Of a DNA stretch of 8,386 nucleotides, positions 5,189 through 8,386 are shown one piece after another. The position numbers and the translations under genes are program-made. A model generated the notes under the pieces. The model searched no databases and was not told the origin of the DNA. It saw only the letters and a program-made list of their open reading frames with translations. The stretch lies in the NCBI GenBank assembly GCA_937983015.1, contig CALKAK010000139.1, forward strand, positions 1 to 8,386, given 5' to 3'. The stretch comes from an uncultured Bacillaceae bacterium (GTDB lineage: Bacteria; Bacillota; Bacilli; Bacillales; Caldibacillaceae). The stretch's first letter is position 1; every line of letters begins with the position of its first letter.

Positions 5189-6928
5189 TTGAACAAAGAA
5201 AAGTTGAAAAAACGTATTGCCGCAAGTGCGAAACGAATTCCGGCAGATCTTGTCATCAAAGGCGGGAGAATTATCGATGTCTTTAATTTGCGCATTATTG
5301 AGGCGGATGTGGCGATCTGTGATGGGATGATTGTCGGAATCGGTGAGTATAGTGGGAAAGAGGAGATGGATGCGACCGGTCAATACATCGCTCCTGCTTT
5401 TATCGATGCCCATGTCCATATTGAATCTTCCATGGCTTCTCCCCGCGAATTTGCGAAAATCGTTTTACCTCATGGAGTTACTACGGTCATTACCGATCCT
5501 CATGAAATCGCAAATGTTTCGGGAACGGAAGGCATTTCGTTCATGCTCGAGAATTCGGAAGGACTGGATTTGGATGTATTCGTGATGCTTCCGTCCAGTG
5601 TTCCGGCAACGTCTTTTGAAAATGCGGGGGCGGTATTGAATGATGTTGACTTGCGTCCTTTTTATTCCCATCCCCGGGTCCTCGGTTTGGCGGAAGTCAT
5701 GGATTTCCCTGCGGTGCGCGATCGCGATGAAGATATGATCGCTAAAATTTTTACGGCGCTGGAACAAGGAAAACAAATTGATGGCCACTGTGCTGGTCTG
5801 GATGACGATGCGATCAACATTTATCGAGCGGCAGGGATCAGAACCGATCACGAAAGTGTGGCAAAAGAGGAAATCGATATGAAAATATCCCGGGGCATGT
5901 ATGTGTTGATCAGGGAAGGAACGACGACGAGGAATTTAGCGGAATTGCTCCCGATGGTCACACCATACAACGCCAGAAGATTCATGTTCTGTACGGATGA
6001 TAAGGAAATCGATCAGTTACTGGAAGAAGGAAGCATTGATTATAATGTACGTTTAGCGGTTCAGCTCGGTATGGATCCTTTGCAGGCGATTCAACTTGCT
6101 TCATTGAATGCTGCTGAGTGTTATGGTTTGAAAACGAAGGGAGCGGTGGCTCCCGGGTATGTCGCTGATTTATTGTTTCTCGATGACTTGCATTCTGTAA
6201 AAATTGCTAAAGTGATGAAAAATGGTAAAGTGATTGTCGAAAATGGCCGTTTTATCGGAGATGGCGATGGTAGCACAGTAACAATCCCCGAAAAACTAAC
6301 GAATTCTGTGCATTTGCACGAAGTGTCCGAGAAGGATCTGCAGTTATATATTGGCGGTCACAAGGCGCGGGTAATTGAAATCGTCCCTGAACAGGCGGTG
6401 ACGAAACCACGGATTGAAGAAGTAGCAACAATGGATGGCTATTTTATACCGGATGTTGAAAGAGATTTACTAAAAATTGCGGTAATCGAACGGCATAAAC
6501 GTACAGGGAATGTTGGAGTCGGTATTGTTAAAGGCCTCGGCTTGACCTCGGGGGCGATCGCTTCCACCGTAGCTCACGATTCGCATAATCTAGTGGTAGC
6601 CGGAACGAATGATCGTGATATGCTCGTTGCCATACAGGCAATCCGCGAAATTCAGGGTGGTCAGGTTGTCGTCCATCAAGGGGAAGTGATTGCCAAACTC
6701 CACCTCGATATCGGTGGTCTCATGTCCAGTAAACCGTATGACGAAATCATCGCTGAATTGAAAGATTTACGTAAAGCTCTGGCTTCCATATCAAAACATA
6801 AACAGGATCATATGTTTATTACCTTTTCCTTCTTAAGTTTACCGGTAATCCCCGAATGGAAAATCACGGACCAGGGGTTGTTTGATGTGGTGGGGTTCAG
6901 ACACATTCCTGTATTTGTTGAAAAATAG
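5189..6928 (+). CDS. ade: adenine deaminase
   Basis: This 579-residue enzyme hydrolyses adenine to hypoxanthine and ammonia in purine salvage. It belongs to the amidohydrolase superfamily (AdeC type, binuclear metal centre). Visible are the N-terminal beta-sandwich start ADLVIKGGRIIDV, the HxH metal motif in IDAHVHIESSM (His75, His77), TDPHEIANV (His105), the EVMDFPAV segment, DGHCAG, the DHES motif and FCTDDKE (Asp270). The Ade-specific C-terminal domain shows GIVKGLGLTSGAIASTVAHD and LDIGGLMSS. Length is normal for the family. The start is a choice: GGAGG at 5176-5180 is 8 bases from TTG 5189, giving MNKEK, but only 2 bases from ATG 5183; I prefer TTG, with ATG adding two residues. It is expressed behind a guanine-type riboswitch and ends at its own terminator. 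Hypoxanthine feedback through the riboswitch is an inference. Confidence 0.97.
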   Translation: MNKEKLKKRIAASAKRIPADLVIKGGRIIDVFNLRIIEADVAICDGMIVGIGEYSGKEEMDATGQYIAPAFIDAHVHIESSMASPREFAKIVLPHGVTTVITDPHEIANVSGTEGISFMLENSEGLDLDVFVMLPSSVPATSFENAGAVLNDVDLRPFYSHPRVLGLAEVMDFPAVRDRDEDMIAKIFTALEQGKQIDGHCAGLDDDAINIYRAAGIRTDHESVAKEEIDMKISRGMYVLIREGTTTRNLAELLPMVTPYNARRFMFCTDDKEIDQLLEEGSIDYNVRLAVQLGMDPLQAIQLASLNAAECYGLKTKGAVAPGYVADLLFLDDLHSVKIAKVMKNGKVIVENGRFIGDGDGSTVTIPEKLTNSVHLHEVSEKDLQLYIGGHKARVIEIVPEQAVTKPRIEEVATMDGYFIPDVERDLLKIAVIERHKRTGNVGVGIVKGLGLTSGAIASTVAHDSHNLVVAGTNDRDMLVAIQAIREIQGGQVVVHQGEVIAKLHLDIGGLMSSKPYDEIIAELKDLRKALASISKHKQDHMFITFSFLSLPVIPEWKITDQGLFDVVGFRHIPVFVEK

Positions 6929-6953
6929 AAAAATAACAATGAAAATTTTACTT

Positions 6954-6982
6954 AAACACTCCAAAAATACGGAGTGTTTTTT
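6954..6982 (+). terminator. intrinsic terminator after ade
   Basis: AAACACTCC (6954-6962) pairs perfectly with GGAGTGTTT (6971-6979) over 9 bp around an 8-base loop, with a T-run to 6982. It insulates ade from the galactose genes. Confidence 0.92.
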
Positions 6983-6997
6983 ATAGTAGAAAAATTG

Positions 6998-7011
6998 TTA
7001 AAACGTTTACA
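6998..7011 (+). promoter_or_regulatory. cre-like box (CcpA or other LacI-family operator)
   Basis: TTAAAACGTTTACA matches the catabolite-responsive consensus TGWAARCGYTWNCW at every position except the second. It lies about 75 bases upstream of the galK -35 box, in the position of an upstream regulatory site. CcpA control of galactose genes is common in Bacillaceae, but a galactose-specific LacI-family repressor could use a similar site. Confidence 0.55.
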
Positions 7012-7074
7012 TCAAAATGATTACACAAACGTGTTCCGGGAAAAAGACAAATAAAGTCATGAATAAACAAAAAT

Positions 7075-7105
7075 TTTACTAAAATAATTGAAAAATATTA
7101 GTAAA
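7075..7105. repeat. inverted repeat straddling the galK promoter, candidate operator
   Basis: TTTACTAA (7075-7082) is the exact reverse complement of TTAGTAAA (7098-7105), with 15 bases between. One arm lies just upstream of the -35 box and the other inside the -35/-10 spacer, so a dimeric regulator bound here would sit on the polymerase site. There is no T-run, and it lies outside the transcript. The regulator is not in this window. Confidence 0.5.
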
Positions 7106-7116
7106 TATTTTATAAT
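7088..7116 (+). promoter_or_regulatory. SigA promoter of the gal operon
   Basis: TTGAAA (7088-7093), a 17-base spacer and a perfect TATAAT (7111-7116) make a near-consensus vegetative promoter. Transcription should begin near 7123, about 30 bases before galK. A promoter this strong usually needs repression, which fits the operator-like repeat and cre-like box beside it. Confidence 0.88.
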
Positions 7117-7152
7117 TAAATGGACGATTATAAATGGTAGGGAGATATTTGT

Positions 7153-8337
7153 ATGCGTATTCAAAACCTGATTGACTCATTTAAATTGCATTTTGAATCC
7201 AGTGATATGAGGGTATTCTTTGCGCCGGGTCGGATTAATTTAATCGGCGAACATATCGACTACAATGGTGGGCATGTTTTTCCGTGCGCATTAAGCTTGG
7301 GAACATACTGTCTAGCACGAAAGAGAGATGACCGGAAATTCCGCATGTACTCAGAAAATTTCCCAGAAAAAGGAATTATTGAATTTGATCTCGACACCTT
7401 AGATTATGAAAAAGATCATGACTGGGCAAATTACCCTAAAGGGATGATTCGTTTTATAAAAGAAGCCGGATATACCATTGATTCCGGTGTTGATGTCTTG
7501 TTTTTCGGTAACATACCGAATGGAGCGGGACTATCTTCATCAGCTTCAATTGAACTGGTTACAGGAATCATGCTTGATCATCTATTTAATTTGAAAATAA
7601 ATCGTGATGAGCTAGCAAAAATTGGTCAAAAAGTGGAAAATGAATTTATCGGTGTAAATAGTGGAATTATGGACCAGTTTGCAATCGCTCTTGGTAAGAA
7701 GGATTACGGTCTTTTATTAGACTGTGACACCCTGCATTATGATTATATTCCTCTTCATTTAAACAAGTATCGTATTATCATCATGAACACGAATAAAAGA
7801 AGAGAACTGGCCGATTCCAAATATAATGAGCGCAGAAGTGAGTGCGAAAAAGCCCTGCGAATTTTACGGAAACATATCGATATCAAACATCTATGTGATT
7901 TATCAAAAGAACAATTGGATCAACTAAAGCAACACCTAACTGACGAAACCATTTATAAGCGGGCTAAGCATGTTGTTTTGGAAAATGAACGCACTTTGGC
8001 CGCAGCGAAAGCTTTAAAACAAGGCGATTTAACAAGATTCGGTCAATATTTAAATGAATCACATATTTCACTACGGGACGATTATGAAGTAACAGGGGAA
8101 GAATTAGATACAATCGTTTCCGCTGCCTGGGAGCAAAAAGGGGTTCTCGGTGCCCGGATGACAGGTGCGGGCTTCGGTGGTTGTGCAATAGCTATTGTTG
8201 AAGAAGATCAAGTTGATTCATTTATAAAAAATGTAGGTGCAATTTATAAGGAAAAAATAGGATACGATGCCAGTTTTTATAATGTCACATTAGGAGATGG
8301 AGTTAAGGAGATTGAGGAATTTTCCACTGTAAAATAA
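7153..8337 (+). CDS. galK: galactokinase
   Basis: This 394-residue GHMP-family kinase phosphorylates alpha-D-galactose at C1 with ATP, the first committed step of the Leloir pathway in the cytoplasm. The galactokinase signature GRINLIGEHIDYNGG spans residues 26-40 with Arg27, Glu33 and Asp36. The ATP-binding GHMP motif PNGAGLSSSAS is at 122-132, the likely catalytic base Asp174 lies in NSGIMDQ, and the third motif MTGAGFGG is at 336-343. Length is normal for bacterial GalK. The ATG at 7153 has AGGGAG at 7139-7144 with 8-base spacing. A strong promoter, an inverted repeat and a cre-like box lie upstream; 31 bases downstream begins a probable galE, so this is the first gene of a galactose operon. 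Confidence 0.97.
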   Translation: MRIQNLIDSFKLHFESSDMRVFFAPGRINLIGEHIDYNGGHVFPCALSLGTYCLARKRDDRKFRMYSENFPEKGIIEFDLDTLDYEKDHDWANYPKGMIRFIKEAGYTIDSGVDVLFFGNIPNGAGLSSSASIELVTGIMLDHLFNLKINRDELAKIGQKVENEFIGVNSGIMDQFAIALGKKDYGLLLDCDTLHYDYIPLHLNKYRIIIMNTNKRRELADSKYNERRSECEKALRILRKHIDIKHLCDLSKEQLDQLKQHLTDETIYKRAKHVVLENERTLAAAKALKQGDLTRFGQYLNESHISLRDDYEVTGEELDTIVSAAWEQKGVLGARMTGAGFGGCAIAIVEEDQVDSFIKNVGAIYKEKIGYDASFYNVTLGDGVKEIEEFSTVK

Positions 8338-8368
8338 ATAGTACTCTCGAATATAGGAGGTTACGGTT

Positions 8369-8386
8369 TTGAGCATTTTAGTTACA
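8369..8386 (+). CDS. galE: probable UDP-glucose 4-epimerase, first six codons only (runs off window)
   Basis: A TTG at 8369 lies 8 bases after a strong AGGAGG and reads MSILVT, which fits the start of the Rossmann-fold nucleotide-binding region of GalE (typically ILVTGGAGYIGSH). Only six codons are visible, so the assignment depends mostly on its place directly after galK. GalE interconverts UDP-galactose and UDP-glucose. Confidence 0.6.

Noticed and set aside
5465..5851. 128-codon minus-strand open frame opposite ade
   Set aside because: It lies wholly within the well-supported ade gene, has no recognisable domain, and is explained as a shadow of ade codon usage.
7024..7037. Second cre box near 7030
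   Set aside because: Only the AAACG core fits; at least five defined positions differ from the cre consensus.

Overview
The window looks like a chromosomal piece from a Bacillaceae-type Gram-positive bacterium of moderate to low G+C. This rests on strong GGAGG ribosome-binding sites, TTG starts behind good Shine-Dalgarno sequences, compact hairpin-plus-T-run terminators, a purine riboswitch of the Bacillus type, a SigD-like promoter, a CcpA-type cre box, and an alpha-phosphoglucomutase that resembles Bacillus PgcA over its full length. I see no insertion sequence, integrase, CRISPR array, tRNA or rRNA. The genes are mostly housekeeping; the unusual material is in the gaps between them.

All confident genes lie on the plus strand. 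Positions 2-394 hold the C-terminal end of a PfkB-family kinase, most likely pseudouridine kinase (psuK). After a 330-base gap without a convincing gene comes pseudouridine-5'-phosphate glycosidase (psuG, 725-1639). Together they salvage pseudouridine: the kinase phosphorylates it and PsuG splits the product to uracil and ribose 5-phosphate. Next is a stand-alone EAL-domain protein (1756-2478), a likely cyclic-di-GMP phosphodiesterase, preceded by a match to a SigD (motility sigma) promoter and followed by a perfect terminator. Then comes pgcA (2703-4442), alpha-phosphoglucomutase, with its own promoter and terminator.

The 746 bases between pgcA and the next large gene are dense with signals. 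First is a self-contained unit with a ribosome-binding site, a 35-codon ORF and a terminator. Its Shine-Dalgarno sequence is perfectly complementary to a segment near the end of the ORF. Second is a textbook promoter followed by a guanine-class purine riboswitch (4912-4980), an internal 42-codon hydrophobic ORF, and an intrinsic terminator that can be disrupted by an 8-bp antiterminator formed with the aptamer. This controls adenine deaminase (ade, 5189-6928), which makes hypoxanthine, itself a known ligand of guanine-class aptamers, so product feedback is plausible.

After the ade terminator comes a sugar-regulated promoter region with a cre-like box and an 8-bp inverted repeat straddling the -35 box. 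Behind it is galactokinase (galK, 7153-8337), with the first six codons of a probable galE at the right edge. PgcA and the Leloir genes meet at glucose 1-phosphate, and PsuK/PsuG and Ade are both nucleobase/nucleoside salvage, but these appear to be separate transcription units rather than one operon.
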